A DNA stretch of 64,000 nt from Balanoglossus misakiensis (taxonomy: Eukaryota; Hemichordata): NCBI GenBank assembly GCA_040954595.2, contig CM082588.2, forward strand, positions 1,674,001 through 1,738,000, written 5' to 3'. Made by a program: the position numbers and the translations under genes. This document shows positions 50,401 to 61,900 of this stretch, in pieces. Under the pieces are notes generated by a model. The model had not been told where the DNA came from. It saw only the letters and a list, made by a program, of their open reading frames with translations, and ran no database searches. The first letter of the stretch is position 1. Every line of letters starts with the position of its first letter.

Positions 50401-52184
50401 TACAGAACGGGAAACACCAACAAGGCCTAAGATGTCCCCATCTTCCTCAACAGAAATTGTGGACAGACAGTTTGTTGTGATAAGCTCTGAAAAACTAGTC
50501 AAGGTAAATACTAGTTGATGTACTTTTTGTATTGCTAGCTAGACTGACAAGTACTGACTTCAATTTTATTTCATAGTAAGCCAGATTTTGACACGAATGT
50601 GATGATGTTTAATTGACAGGTAATTTCCCTGCCATCACAAACCTGTGCCTACAGAGTGAAAGTGACTGAAACGTCATACGCAATCAAAGCTGCTGTTGTG
50701 AGCATGCCCAGTAAATACTCTGGCAGAGGTGAGTACTCAATTTAGTATCCAAAGAAAAATGATCAGCAATACACCCTTTTCAAAAGACTAGCGCCCTCTT
50801 GCAGCCATCATGAACTCAAATGGAGGCCATCCTCAATCTGTTGATAGCTGTGTCTAGTTTCAATGTTAGTAAAAACTTTGAGAGGCAATATTCTAATCAT
50901 GGGGTGTTTTTTTTGTTTTTTTTCGCAGAAAGTTACTGTCTAGCATGTTATGTTGCAAATGGTCATATCATGGCATTTAGTGTACCCAGTATGAAGCCAC
51001 TGTTGGACACTGAGTATCTACCCCTAACAGATCTACGCATCGCAAGGACTTTTTGTTTTACTAATCATGGCCAGGCTTTGTATCTGTGCAGCTCGACTGA
51101 AATGCAAAGAATTACGCTCTGTACAGAAACCAGGTAATTACTTGTACTTAACTTTCTATGAGTAAACAGTGCAAGAAGGCAAAACCATAGCAATTTGCCC
51201 TGAGACATTCTTATTTTCGCAAGAAGAGGGCAAGACGCTTAGATCAGTGTTGTGTAATCTTATTCTGTCATGGTTGTAGTCTCAGTAGTGGATCTCAATT
51301 GTGATCACAAAGACGCATCTCTTTGATACATGATATATTCCCATTTCAGTGAGAATTTACAAGAAATGTTAGGTGATCTGTTCTTGCCAGTTGACACACC
51401 AGAGGCTCCTAGTAAAGGATTCTTCAAAGGGCTGTTTGGTGGTGGTGCAGGCACTTTGGACAGAGAAGAACTCTGTAAGTATCATCCGTTATTGATGTGG
51501 TTTTCTTCCGTTAGCTGTGATTGAGTTTTCATCAATTATAACTGCATTGTAACTTCTTTTTTCAGTTGGAGAATCTAGTGGTAAGGCTTCAAAAAGTGTT
51601 GCGAAGCACATACCTGGTACTGGTGGCATTGAAGGCGTCAAGGCTGCTAGTGGTGGTGTCGCCGGAGAATTGGCCAGAGCTCGAATTGTAAGTACATCTA
51701 CTTTGTTTTGTTCATGTCTAGTCTTTTTAGAGAAATGATTTTTTGCCAAACTGGGAAAGCCAGAACAAAAGTGAAAAATTTGAATGTGAAGAATGCAAAT
51801 GTGAGGAGTAATTTATCTTGGTGGGTAGACTCTCTCACAGCCCCTCTCGCCGTCCATGCAGGCTTACAGTCTGATTGCATGTGTGTCTGGTGAGAAGGGT
51901 TCACTACACAACACCATAAGGGGCTTCTCCTTTGCTAAATGGTTGAGGGCGTGTTTGTGAAGAGCCTTGTAGCAAACTGTGGGCTGTGAGAGAGTCTACT
52001 TGTAGGGATGTGATTCTCTAAGTCCTCTTTCTTTCCTTATTGATAGGCCCTGAGTGAAAGAGGTGAGAAGCTAAGCGAACTGGACGAAAGAACAGCACAA
52101 ATGATGGCTAATGCGGAGAATTTCTCACAAGCTGCGCACCAAATAATGCAGAAATACAAAGATAAAAAGTGGTACCAATTTTGA
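20440..52184 (+). CDS. STXBP5: Tomosyn / syntaxin-binding protein 5
   Basis: Twenty-six phased exons give 1133 residues (vertebrate about 1150): 20440-20580, 20673-20770, 38165-38246, 38399-38499, 38691-38825, 38982-39045, 41694-41901, 42089-42170, 42393-42547, 42876-42948, 43250-43406, 43940-44007, 44424-44464, 44641-44843, 45045-45364, 45764-45989, 46260-46338, 49364-49480, 49668-49787, 49986-50120, 50406-50503, 50620-50728, 50929-51133, 51350-51474, 51566-51687, 52047-52184. The N-terminal part is the Lgl-type double WD40 propeller (DDSLHLWNLRQKRPAILHSL, GHADGSLKFWDASA). The C-terminus is a VAMP-like R-SNARE motif with zero-layer Arg about 1093 and no membrane anchor (ends KYKDKKWYQF). In the family it binds syntaxin-1/SNAP-25 and inhibits vesicle priming. 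Both Met1 and Met7 (MKKFASIGRVLDGL) are possible starts; Met7 aligns with the vertebrate start. Confidence 0.96.
20826..20849. repeat. (GA)n microsatellite
   Basis: GA dinucleotide run with one GC interruption, just inside tomosyn intron 2. Confidence 0.85.
21424..21435. repeat. Poly-G run
   Basis: Twelve consecutive G in tomosyn intron 2. Confidence 0.9.
22946..22970. repeat. Perfect short hairpin
   Basis: An 11-base stem TTAAATGGGTG pairs with CACCCATTTAA around a CCA loop, in tomosyn intron 2. Confidence 0.8.
31271..31283. repeat. Poly-G run
   Basis: Thirteen consecutive G in tomosyn intron 2. Confidence 0.9.
36699..36845. repeat. Foldback (inverted-repeat) element in tomosyn intron 2
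   Basis: The arm 36699-36764 (GATTCTCACAC..., AAGGACCTGG, GAGGATATTTTGTCTT) pairs with 36781-36845 read in reverse (GAATCTCACACACAAAGGACCTGG, GGGGATATTTTGTCTT). The arms are roughly three-quarters identical around a short loop. No clear target duplication. Likely an old MITE-type or foldback insertion. Confidence 0.65.
39046..41693 (+). other. STXBP5: Tomosyn intron 6 (2.6 kb)
   Basis: AT-rich intron with a GTAATC donor and a CTTCTTCTTACAG acceptor. No gene, repeat array or conserved coding segment is recognised. Confidence 0.8.
46487..46605. repeat. Small palindromic (MITE-like) element in tomosyn
   Basis: A 28-base left arm (46487-46514, CCTTTTTCATGGAAAGGGCG...) matches the reverse complement of 46578-46605 at 24/28 positions; total about 119 bp. 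No convincing target duplication is seen. Confidence 0.6.
47173..47190. repeat. (TTTG)n repeat
   Basis: Four TTTG units plus flanking T/G in the tomosyn intron after exon 17. Confidence 0.8.
48508..48549 (+). other. STXBP5: Candidate 42-nt cassette exon of tomosyn
   Basis: Between AAG and GTAAAT lie 42 bases that fit phase 1 on both sides, as exons 17 and 18 require. Inclusion would add NPDGASRSSSLLLP and change the next codon to Asp. The Ser-rich content suits the alternatively spliced linker. The acceptor is weak, so this is a candidate only. Confidence 0.35.
51825..51999. mobile_element. 175-bp inverted-repeat element (MITE) in tomosyn intron 25
   Basis: Perfect 19-bp inverted ends (GTAGACTCTCTCACAGCCC at 51825-51843 and its reverse complement at 51981-51999) enclose non-coding sequence. 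The flanks TTGGTGGG and TTGTAGGG match at 6 of 8 positions, which would fit an old 8-bp target duplication of hAT type, but this is weak. Confidence 0.6.
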
Positions 52185-53826
52185 AGCAGCAACCAGGCAG
52201 TGTGTATGTCTGCCCAGCCATCCATATACTTTACATGATATATGCAGAGACTCGGCTCTGATCCTGATGACCATCACCTAGGAAACGGTTTCCTAGCAAC
52301 AATTAATGCAACTGATTTGGGAAGACAACTTATTTTGTGTGTCTCGTCGGAGTGTGGTCATAAAATGACATCACCAGCGATCAGCAAAACAATTGAGATA
52401 GAGCGATCTCATTTGTCCTAAAAAATGAAATTTTATGTTCTTATACAATTCTGCTTACGAAACTTAGAATAGCAGTTGTACAATAGTCCCACTATTGTAA
52501 TTACTTATGTGTTCTTATTGCCTGTGAAGTTTGAAATGCAAACTTGTCTTCGGTTGTAGGTTCAACAAGCGTTCTGAAATATTTCCAAACTGCCATTAGT
52601 CACAACCGATGTTACAAGTTGTGTACAATGTTATACAGTGCTACAGTGTGATACAGTGTAATACAGTGTATTACAATGTATCACAATGTATTGTATAATT
52701 CACCTATGTATGATATCTGTCCTAGCTACAAAAAGCATGTTTTGTCTGTGTCAATTAAGATTTCAATTATTATGTAAATAATATGTAGACAGATGGGGAA
52801 AAAATGCTGAAATTCTCTTCCGGTGGGGGAAAAAGATGACATAAAAGTGTGTAATTAAAAACAAAAATGACGAGTATTCAGAGGGACTAGTTTTAGGAAT
52901 AACCAGAACTAACAAACTGTGGATTTGCATGCATGTCCTAAATATTGAGGATGTTCATTAAAAATGCAGAAATGAGGGTTAATAATTGGAGAATTTCAGC
53001 AAAGAAAAAAAAAAACTGAATTGTCTGTGTTTGTTTGTTTAATTGGTTGAAAAAAATACAAGGTAATCTAAATTGCTTTTAGATGACTTACAGATACTAT
53101 GTGTATATATGTGCCAGAAGTCATGCTTAGTCTTCATAATATATTTACTTAAAACATTTCTTGACTTGTACAAAGTTGATGTAGTTGGAGGGCCTAGTCT
53201 ACTCTTGCAAATAGAAACTCTAGAATTTTGAATTTTCAAAAAAAAAATCAAAACTGTGGTTTATGTGCTCCATGCTTTAATTTAAGTTTTCAAGTTTGCA
53301 GTATGATTTTGCCATTAATGTGTAACAGTGGTCATGTTTAATGGTAGATAGTCTTGGTTTTCAATTCTCTAGGACTCCTTAGGACTTGTAATATGAAGCA
53401 ATCAAATTACCATAAACCTGTTACAACTCATCATTTTCACTTAGTACCCTCTAAGTCACTGTAAAGTTGTAAGATAATGTGAAGCTCTTATAGTGTTCAT
53501 TTATGTGACTGGTAAGACTGATTGCCAACCAAGTCAGATAAGGTGCCTCAAATCCAGGGATTTTCTTTTCATTTCAATGTCAGTCAAGGTCATGCTGAAA
53601 CACTCCATTAGCAAAATGTTTTTGTTTGTTATTTGACCTCTGGTAGTCCAGTTCAAAATCTTCACTCAAGGTGTTGTAACAAAATTACTGATAAGTGTCA
53701 GCATGTCACCAAACAGACTGTATGAAAACTAACATACATGTATTGATCAATCTTTAAAGATCTGTTTGGTTTAGTTTTCAAATGAGAATGATTTATACAT
53801 TAGTTTGGTGTTGGCGGTATGAATAA
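52185..53826. other. Tomosyn 3' UTR and downstream sequence
   Basis: Non-coding and AT-rich. The only clean AATAAA I see downstream of the stop in this neighbourhood is at 54206-54211, which would imply a 3' UTR of about 2 kb including the element at 53827-54201. A degenerate 10-bp tandem repeat occurs at 52631-52700. Confidence 0.5.
52631..52700. repeat. Degenerate 10-bp tandem repeat
   Basis: About seven units related to ATACAGTGTA / TTACAATGTA in the tomosyn 3' UTR region. Confidence 0.75.
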
Positions 53827-54201
53827 TAGTCTGGTTCCCTGCCCCAATCCCACCGCTGGCTGCGCTACGCTAAAGGGAAAGGGGTCAGGTACGGCCCGAT
53901 TTCACACCCAGAAACCTGGGTGTGAAACAAGATGGATGCCTCCAATGTCCGTATGCCAGTCAAGATTCATCCAGGCAGTTTATTTTGTTTCGTTTGTTGT
54001 AAAGTTGGAAATCGAATGATAAACATTCATGGAGGTGAAGGAGAGAACGGGAAATGAGTATCTTACAACAACTTATCAATTTACCAACTTAATTTTCGTA
54101 TGTATTGACCAATGAGAGCCATGTTTACAATAGGCCGTGCCTGACCCTTTCCCTTTAGCGTAGCGCAGCCAGCGGTGGGATTGGGGCAGGGAACCAGACT
54201 A
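53827..54201. mobile_element. 375-bp non-autonomous element with 68-bp inverted ends and 9-bp target duplication (Mutator-like)
   Basis: The ends starting TAGTCTGGTTCCCTGCCCCA are inverted repeats of about 68 bp (left 53827-53895, right 54134-54201) with one indel and one mismatch. The 9 bases TATGAATAA occur directly on both sides (53818-53826 and 54202-54210). A 9-bp duplication with long inverted ends is typical of Mutator-like elements, although other superfamilies (for example Rehavkus or Merlin) can give 8-9 bp. The interior has no ORF of note but holds a perfect hairpin at 53900-53927. Confidence 0.85.
53900..53927. repeat. Perfect 12-bp stem hairpin inside the 375-bp element
   Basis: TTTCACACCCAG and CTGGGTGTGAAA pair around the loop AAAC. 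Confidence 0.85.
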
Positions 54202-54205
54202 TATG

Positions 54206-54211
54206 AATAAA
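54206..54211 (+). promoter_or_regulatory. Possible polyadenylation signal AATAAA
   Basis: The hexamer spans the right target-site duplication of the 375-bp element and the next base. It may serve the tomosyn transcript, whose stop codon is 2.0 kb upstream. Confidence 0.35.
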
Positions 54212-54918
54212 GGTCAAGTGAATGCCATGGAAAATGTCAAGAAATGTCATTGTTTACAAATTGATCATAAAGTTAAAATTAATTTACAGATAGTAGTTCC
54301 TTTCAGTCTTTCTCCTTTTTTATAGAATTTAGAAGGCAACCTCTCCAATGTTGACTCGACTACTGTATTTGTGGTATTTGTGTATAAGAAGTACTGGAGT
54401 ATTAGCGTTGTACGTCTTGCAATTGACAAGATATGGACTTGTCTAGGTTAAAACAAAACTAAAAATGAAAACTGTTTGGGGCAAGATTTTTATCAATATA
54501 GCAACACTTGTAGCAATTTTCTTTTATTCATTTCCAAGTGTCACTATGTAGCAATGATTTGGTTACTGTGTATCAATGCAATATGTCACTTTGTAGCAAC
54601 ATTCAACTTCACTTTCCCTGCTGCTCTGAAGCATTTCCAGTTTCAAATGTGTTTTCATTTACTCTTGATGTGCTATCATTGTGTTTTTTTCCGTGTAAAT
54701 TAGACCTTTATTATTTTCATTTCCAGTACATTCTGTATTTCTTTGGATTTTGTTTTGGCTCTTGGATAAGTTCAGTCTTTGAATCTATGAAATGCATTTG
54801 ATATCAATTTGTGTACATTCCTTGCTGGACCTGATTTCAAGTCAGGAGTTTACATTTTCGTTTCTGAAGTAGGATCTCTGAGTTATGTGTTGCAGCTTTT
54901 TACAGTTTCTAATATATC

Positions 54919-54957
54919 TGTGTGTGTGCGTGTGCAAGTGTGTGTGTGTGTGTGTAT
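54919..54957. repeat. (GT)n microsatellite
   Basis: GT dinucleotide run with CG and CAA interruptions. Confidence 0.9.
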
Positions 54958-55308
54958 GCATTAATATATGTGGCATTGTCTTGTTATTGCTTAGGATGAA
55001 AACTGATAAAGCATACGTCAGTTGGAAATGTTGCTGTGACTCATTCAAATATACTCTGTGTTACATCACATCGCTAGAACCTCAGTCACTCATCAAGAAA
55101 CCTTTTCCATCTTTTTTTTTCAAACAAAAACTGATTGTATTCCTGAGAAGCCTCTGCTGTTATGTCTTTCAGAATCTTGGCAGTGAAGCAAAAAGGTTGA
55201 TTGTCTGTTCCAGTTTTGAAATTCACTCAAAATGTAACCATTAACCTAATACAATGTAGTATGTAAAAATTCTACAACAGGAGATCACCAGATGATGGCC
55301 ATGCCGGC

Positions 55309-55332
55309 TTGTTTGTTTGTTTGTTTGTTTGT
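55309..55332. repeat. (TTTG)n repeat
   Basis: Six GTTT/TTTG units. Confidence 0.85.
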
Positions 55333-55917
55333 GCTGTCTGTCTACCCTCATTCCAATAGAGTGGAACAGTCTGACTATTGAAACATTCGCACCGGTCCAA
55401 AGTTAAAGAAATGCAGAGATCATAATGCTGACTGTTCGTGACATGACAAAAAACATCAACAATTTCTCATGTTAAAAGTCCCATATTTACAAAGCGTGCT
55501 TGCTGTTGATTATGATCAGCTTTCTACCAAATTGTCTTTTGTGCACCATATTTACACTGTTGACCCTCAACACTTAGTACTTCATATACCACTGCCAGCG
55601 TCAGGATGATCTTCGGGGACCAGTCTATATACGTACATTCCTTTTGTTTTTTTTGTTGTTGTTGTAAATTTACTTTATCTTAATAACTTTAACAATCCCA
55701 TTTCTCTGTAATTTATTTTATATGTTATATTCAAAACAAAAAGAGAGTTTGGTTGAAAGCTTGTAGGTAATTAATTGTACAGATTTTATTGAATGGCTGC
55801 AGTGTAAAGTATAAAATACTATTATGATACCCTATATGTCTCTCTGTCTCTTCTTTGTATGAATGAATGTAGGGCAGTGTGACTGTGCAGTCATCAGAAT
55901 TGACTTTGAGGTCAGAG

Positions 55918-58900
55918 TGACCAAAATTCACAAAGTCAAGAATTTCTCATTCTTTGAGTGTGTATGAGTAAGAATCCATGCATATGACATGAAAATGCCA
56001 AAATAACCGTAATTCACAGATCATGAATTCTATTATTTTTTTTAATTTTGAAAATTCGCAAAGTCGAAAAATTGCCATTTTTGGATGATTTTCATGAGCT
56101 ATAACCCATGATTTTTTTCAAAAAATAAAGAAATTTTGAAAATTCGCGAAGTCGAAAAATTGACATTTCTGGATGATTTTCATGAGCTATAACCCATGGT
56201 TTTTATCCAAAAACCACCAAGTTTTGAAATTTCGCGAGGTCGAAAAATTGACATTTCTGGATGATTTTCATGAGCTATAACCCATGGTTTTTATCAAAAA
56301 ATAACCAAATTTTGAAATTTCGCGAAGTCGAAAAATTGACATTTCTGGATGATTTTCATGAGCTATAACCCATGTTTTTTTTTATCAAAAAATGACCAAA
56401 TTTTGAAATTTCGCGAAGTCGAAAAATTGACATTTCTCTATGATTTTCATGAGCTATAACCCATGGTTTTTGTCGAAAAACCACCAAATTTTGAAATTTC
56501 GCGAAGTCGAAAAAATGATATTTCTGGATGATTTTCATGAGCTATAACCCATGGTTTTTATCCAAAAACCACCAAATTTTGAAATTTCGCGAGGTCGAAA
56601 AATTGACATTTCTGGATGATTTTCATGAGCTATAACCCATGGTTGTTATCCAAAAACCACCAAATTTTGAAATTTCGCGAGGTCGAAAAATTGACATTTC
56701 TGGATGATTTTCATGAGCTATAACCCATGGTTTTTATCCAAAAACCACCAAATTTTGAAATTTCGCGAAGTCGAAAAATTGACATTTCTGGATGATTTTC
56801 ATGAGCTATAACCCATGGTTTTTATCCAAAAACCACCCAATTTTGAAATTTCGCGAGGTCGAAAAATTGACATTTCTGGATGATTTTCATGAGCTATAAC
56901 CCATGGTTTTTATCCAAAAACCACCCAATTTTGAAATTTCGCGAGGTCGAAAAATTGACATTTCTGGATGATTTTCATGAGCTATAACCCATGGTTTTTA
57001 TCCAAAAACCACAAAATTTTGAAATTTCGCGAGGTCGAAAAATTGACATTCCTGGATGATTTTCATGAGCTATAACCCATGGTTTTTATCCAAAAACCAC
57101 CAAATTTTGAAATTTCGCGAGGTCGAAAAATTGACATTTCTGGATGATTTTCATGAGCTATAACCCATGGTTTTTATCCAAAAACCACCAAATTTTGAAA
57201 TTTCGCGAGGTCGAAAAATTGACATTTCTGGATGATTTTCATGAGCTATAGCTCATGGTTTTTATCCAAAAACCACCAAATTTTGAAATTTCGCGAGGTC
57301 GAAAAATTGACATTCCTGGATGATTTTCATGAGCTATAACCCATGGTTTTTATCCAAAAACCACCAAAATTTGAAATTTCGCGAAGTCGAAAAATTGACA
57401 TTTCTGGATGATTTTCATGAGCTATAACCCATGGTTTTTATCCAAAAACCACCAAATTTTGAAATTTCGCGAAGTCGAAAAATTGACATTTCTGGATGAT
57501 TTTCATGAGCTATAACCCATGGTTTTTATCCAAAAACCACCAAATATTGAAATTTCGCGAAGTCGAAAAATTGACATTTCTGGATGATTTTCATGAGCTA
57601 TAACCCATGGTTTTTATCCAAAAACCACCAAATTATGAAATTTCGCGAAGTCGAAAAATTGACATTTCTGGATGATTTTCATGAGCTATAACCCATGGTT
57701 TTTATCCAAAAACCACCCAATTTTGAAATTTCGCGAGGTCGAAAAATTGACATTTCTGGATGATTTTCATGAGCTATAACCCATGGTTTTTATCCAAAAA
57801 CCACCCAATTTTGAAATTTCGCGAGGTCGAAAAATTGACATTTCTGGATGATTTTCATGAGCTATAACCCATGGTTTTTATCCAAAAACCACAAAATTTT
57901 GAAATTTCGCGAGGTCGAAAAATTGACATTCCTGGATGATTTTCATGAGCTATAACCCATGGTTTTTATCCAAAAACCACCAAATTTTGAAATTTCGCGA
58001 GGTCGAAAAATTGACATTTCTGGATGATTTTCATGAGCTATAACCCATGGTTTTTATCCAAAAACCACCAAATTTTGAAATTTCGCGAGGTCGAAAAATT
58101 GACATTTCTGGATGATTTTCATGAGCTATAGCTCATGGTTTTTATCCAAAAACCACCAAATTTTGAAATTTCGCGAGGTCGAAAAATTGACATTCCTGGA
58201 TGATTTTCATGAGCTATAACCCATGGTTTTTATCCAAAAACCACCAAAATTTGAAATTTCGCGAAGTCGAAAAATTGACATTTCTGGATGATTTTCATGA
58301 GCTATAACCCATGGTTTTTATCCAAAAACCACCAAATTTTGAAATTTCGCGAAGTCGAAAAATTGACATTTCTGGATGATTTTCATGAGCTATAACCCAT
58401 GGTTTTTATCCAAAAACCACCAAATATTGAAATTTCGCGAAGTCGAAAAATTGACATTTCTGGATGATTTTCATGAGCTATAACCCATGGTTTTTATCCA
58501 AAAACCACCAAATTATGAAATTTCGCGAAGTCGAAAAATTGACATTTCTGGATGATTTTCATGAGCTATAACCCATGGTTTTTATCCAAAAACCACCAAA
58601 TTTTGAAATTTCGCGAGGTCGAAAAATTGACATTTCTGGATGATTTTCATGAGCTATAACCCATGGTTTTTATCCAAAAACCACCCAATTTTGAAATTTC
58701 GCGAGGTCGAAAAATTGACATTTCTGGATGATTTTCATGATCTATAACCCATGGTTTTTGTCGAAAAACCACCAAATTTTGAAATTTCGCGAAGTCGAAA
58801 AATTGACATTTCTGGATGATTTTCATGAGCTATAACCCATGGTTTTTGTCGAAAAACCACCAAATTTTGAAATTTCGCGAAGTCGAAAAATTGACATTTC

Positions 58901-61900
58901 TGGATGATTTTCATGAGCTATAACCCATGGTTTTTGTCGAAAAACCACCAAATTTTGAAATTTCGCGAAGTCGAAAAATTGACATTTCTGGATGATTTTC
59001 ATGAGCTATAACCCATGGTTTTTATCCAAAAACCACCAAATTTTGAAATTTCGCGAGGTCGAAAAATTGACATTTCTGGATGATTTTCATGAGCTATAGC
59101 TCATGGTTTTTATCCAAAAACCACCAAATTTTGAAATTTCGCGAGGTCGAAAAATTGACATTTCTGGATGATTTTCATGAGCTATAGCTCATGGTTTTTA
59201 TCCAAAAACCACCAAATTTTGAAATTTCGCGAGGTCGAAAAATTGACATTCCTGGATGATTTTCATGAGCTATAACCAATGGTTTTTATCCAAAAACCAC
59301 AAAAATTTGAAATTTCGCGAAGTCGAAAAATTGACATTTCTGGATGATTTTCATGAGCTATAACCCATGGTTTTTATCCAAAAACCACCAAATTTTGAAA
59401 TTTCGCGAAGTCGAAAAATTGACATTTCTGGATGATTTTCATGAGCTATAACCCATGGTTTTTATCCAAAAACCACCAAATTTTGAAATTTCGCGAGGTC
59501 GAAAAATTGACATTTCTGGATGATTTTCATGAGCTATAACCCATGGTTTTTATCCAAAAACCCCCCAATTTTGAAATTTCGCGAGGTCGAAAAATTGACA
59601 TTTCTGGATGATTTTCATGAGCTATAACCCATGGTTTTTGTCGAAAAACCACCAAATTTTGAAATTTCGCGAAGTCGAAAAATTGACATTTCTGGATGAT
59701 TTTCATGAGCTATAACCCATGGTTTTTGTCGAAAAACCACCAAATTTTGAAATTTCGCGAAGTCGAAAAATTGACATTTCTGGATGATTTTCATGAGCTA
59801 TAACCCATGGTTTTTGTCGAAAAACCACCAAATTTTGAAATTTCGCGAAGTCGAAAAATTGACATTTCTGGATGATTTTCATGAGCTATAGCCCATGGTT
59901 TTTGTCGAAAAACCACAAAATTTTGAAATTTCGCGAAGTCGAAAAATTGACATTTCTGGATGATTTTCATGAGCTATAACCCATGGTTTTTGTCGAAAAA
60001 CCACCAAATTTTGAAATTTCGCGAAGTCGAAAAATTGACATTTCTGGATGATTTTCATGAGCTATAACCTATGGTTTTTGTCGAAAAACCACCAAATTTT
60101 GAAATTTCGCGAAGTCGAAAAATTGACATTTCTGGATGATTTTCATGAGCTATAACCTATGGTTTTTGTCGAAAAACCACCAAATTTTGAAATTTCGCGA
60201 AGTCGAAAAATTGACATTTCTGGATGATTTTCATGAGCTATAACCCATGGTTTTTGTCGAAAAACCACCAAATTTTGAAATTTCGCGAAGTCGAAAAATT
60301 GACATTTCTGGATGATTTTCATGAGCTATAACCCATGGTTTTTGTCGAAAAACCACCAAATTTTGAAATTTCGCGAAGTCGAAAAATTGACATTTCTGGA
60401 TGATTTTCATGAGCTATAACCCATGGTTTTGTCGAAAAACCACCAAATTTTGAAATTTCGCGAAGTCGAAAAATTGACATTTCTGGATGATTTTCATGAG
60501 CTATAGCCCATGGTTTTTGTCGAAAAAGCACCAAATTTTGAAATTTCGCGAAGTCGAAAAATTGACATTTCTGGATGATTTTCATGAGCTATAACCCATG
60601 GTTTTTGTCGAAAAAGCACCAAATTTTGAAATTTCGCGAAGTCGAAAAATTGACATTTCTGCATGATTTTCATGAGCTATAACCCATGGTTTTTGTCGAA
60701 AAGCACCTAATTTTGAAATTTCGCGAAGTCGAAAAATTGACATTTCTGGATGATTTTCATGAGCTATAACCCATGGTTTTTGTCGAAAAACCACCAAATT
60801 TTGAAATTTCGCGAAGTCGAAAAATTGACATTTCTGGATGATTTTCATGAGCTATAGCCCATGGTTTTTGTCGAAAAACCACCAAATTTGAAATTTCGCG
60901 AAGTCGAAAAATTGACATTTCTGGATGATTTTCATGAGGTATAACCCATGTTTTTGTCGAAAAAGCACCAAATTTTGAAATTTCGCGAAGTCGAAAAAAT
61001 TGACATTTCTGGATGATTTTCATGAGCTATAACCCATGGTTTTTGTCGAAAAACCACCAAATTTTGAAATTTCGCGAAGTCGAATAATTGACATTTCTGG
61101 ATGATTTTCATGAGCTATAACCCATGGTTTTTGTCGAAAAACCACCAAATTTTGAAATTTCGCGAAGTCGAAAAATTGACATTTCTGGATGATTTTCATG
61201 AGCTATAACCCATGGTTTTTGTCGAAAAACCACCAAATTTTGAAATTTCGCGAAGTCGAATAATTGACATTTCTGGATGATTTCATGAGCTATAACCCAT
61301 GGTTTTTGTCGAAAAACCACCAAATTTTGAAATTTCGCGAAGTCGAAAAATTGACATTTCTGGATGATTTTCATGAGCTATAACCCATGGTTTTTGTCGA
61401 AAAAGCACCAAATTTTGAAATTACGCGAAGTCGAAAAATTGACATTTCTGGATGATTTTCATGAGCTATAACCCATGGTTTTTGTCGAAAAAGCACCAAA
61501 TTTTGAAATTTCGCGAAGTCGAAAAATTGACATTTCTGGATGATTTTCATGAGCTATAACCCATGGTTTTTGTCGAAAAACCACCAAATTTTGAAATTTC
61601 GCGAAGTCGAAAAATAGACATTTCTGGATGATTTTCATGAGCTATAGCCCATGGTTTTTGTCGAAAAACCACCAAATTTTGAAATTTCGCGAAGTCGAAA
61701 AATTGACATTTCGGGATGATTTTCATGAGCTATAACCCATGGTTTTTGTCGAAAAAGCACCAAATTTTGAAATTTCGCGAAGTCGAAAAATTGACATTTC
61801 TGGATGATTTTCATGAGCTATAGCCCATGGTTTTTGACGAAAAACCACCAAATTTTGAAATTTCGCGAAGTCGAAAAATTGACATTTCTGGATGATTTTC

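Larger units (their letters stand above)
54212..55917. other. Non-coding region between tomosyn and the satellite array
   Basis: No gene is recognised. It contains a GT repeat (54919-54957) and a TTTG repeat (55309-55332). Open frames are short and biased by these repeats. Confidence 0.6.

Noticed and set aside
53819-54019. Plus-strand open frame crossing 53.9 kb
   Set aside because: Lies across the 375-bp inverted-repeat element; no conserved motif.
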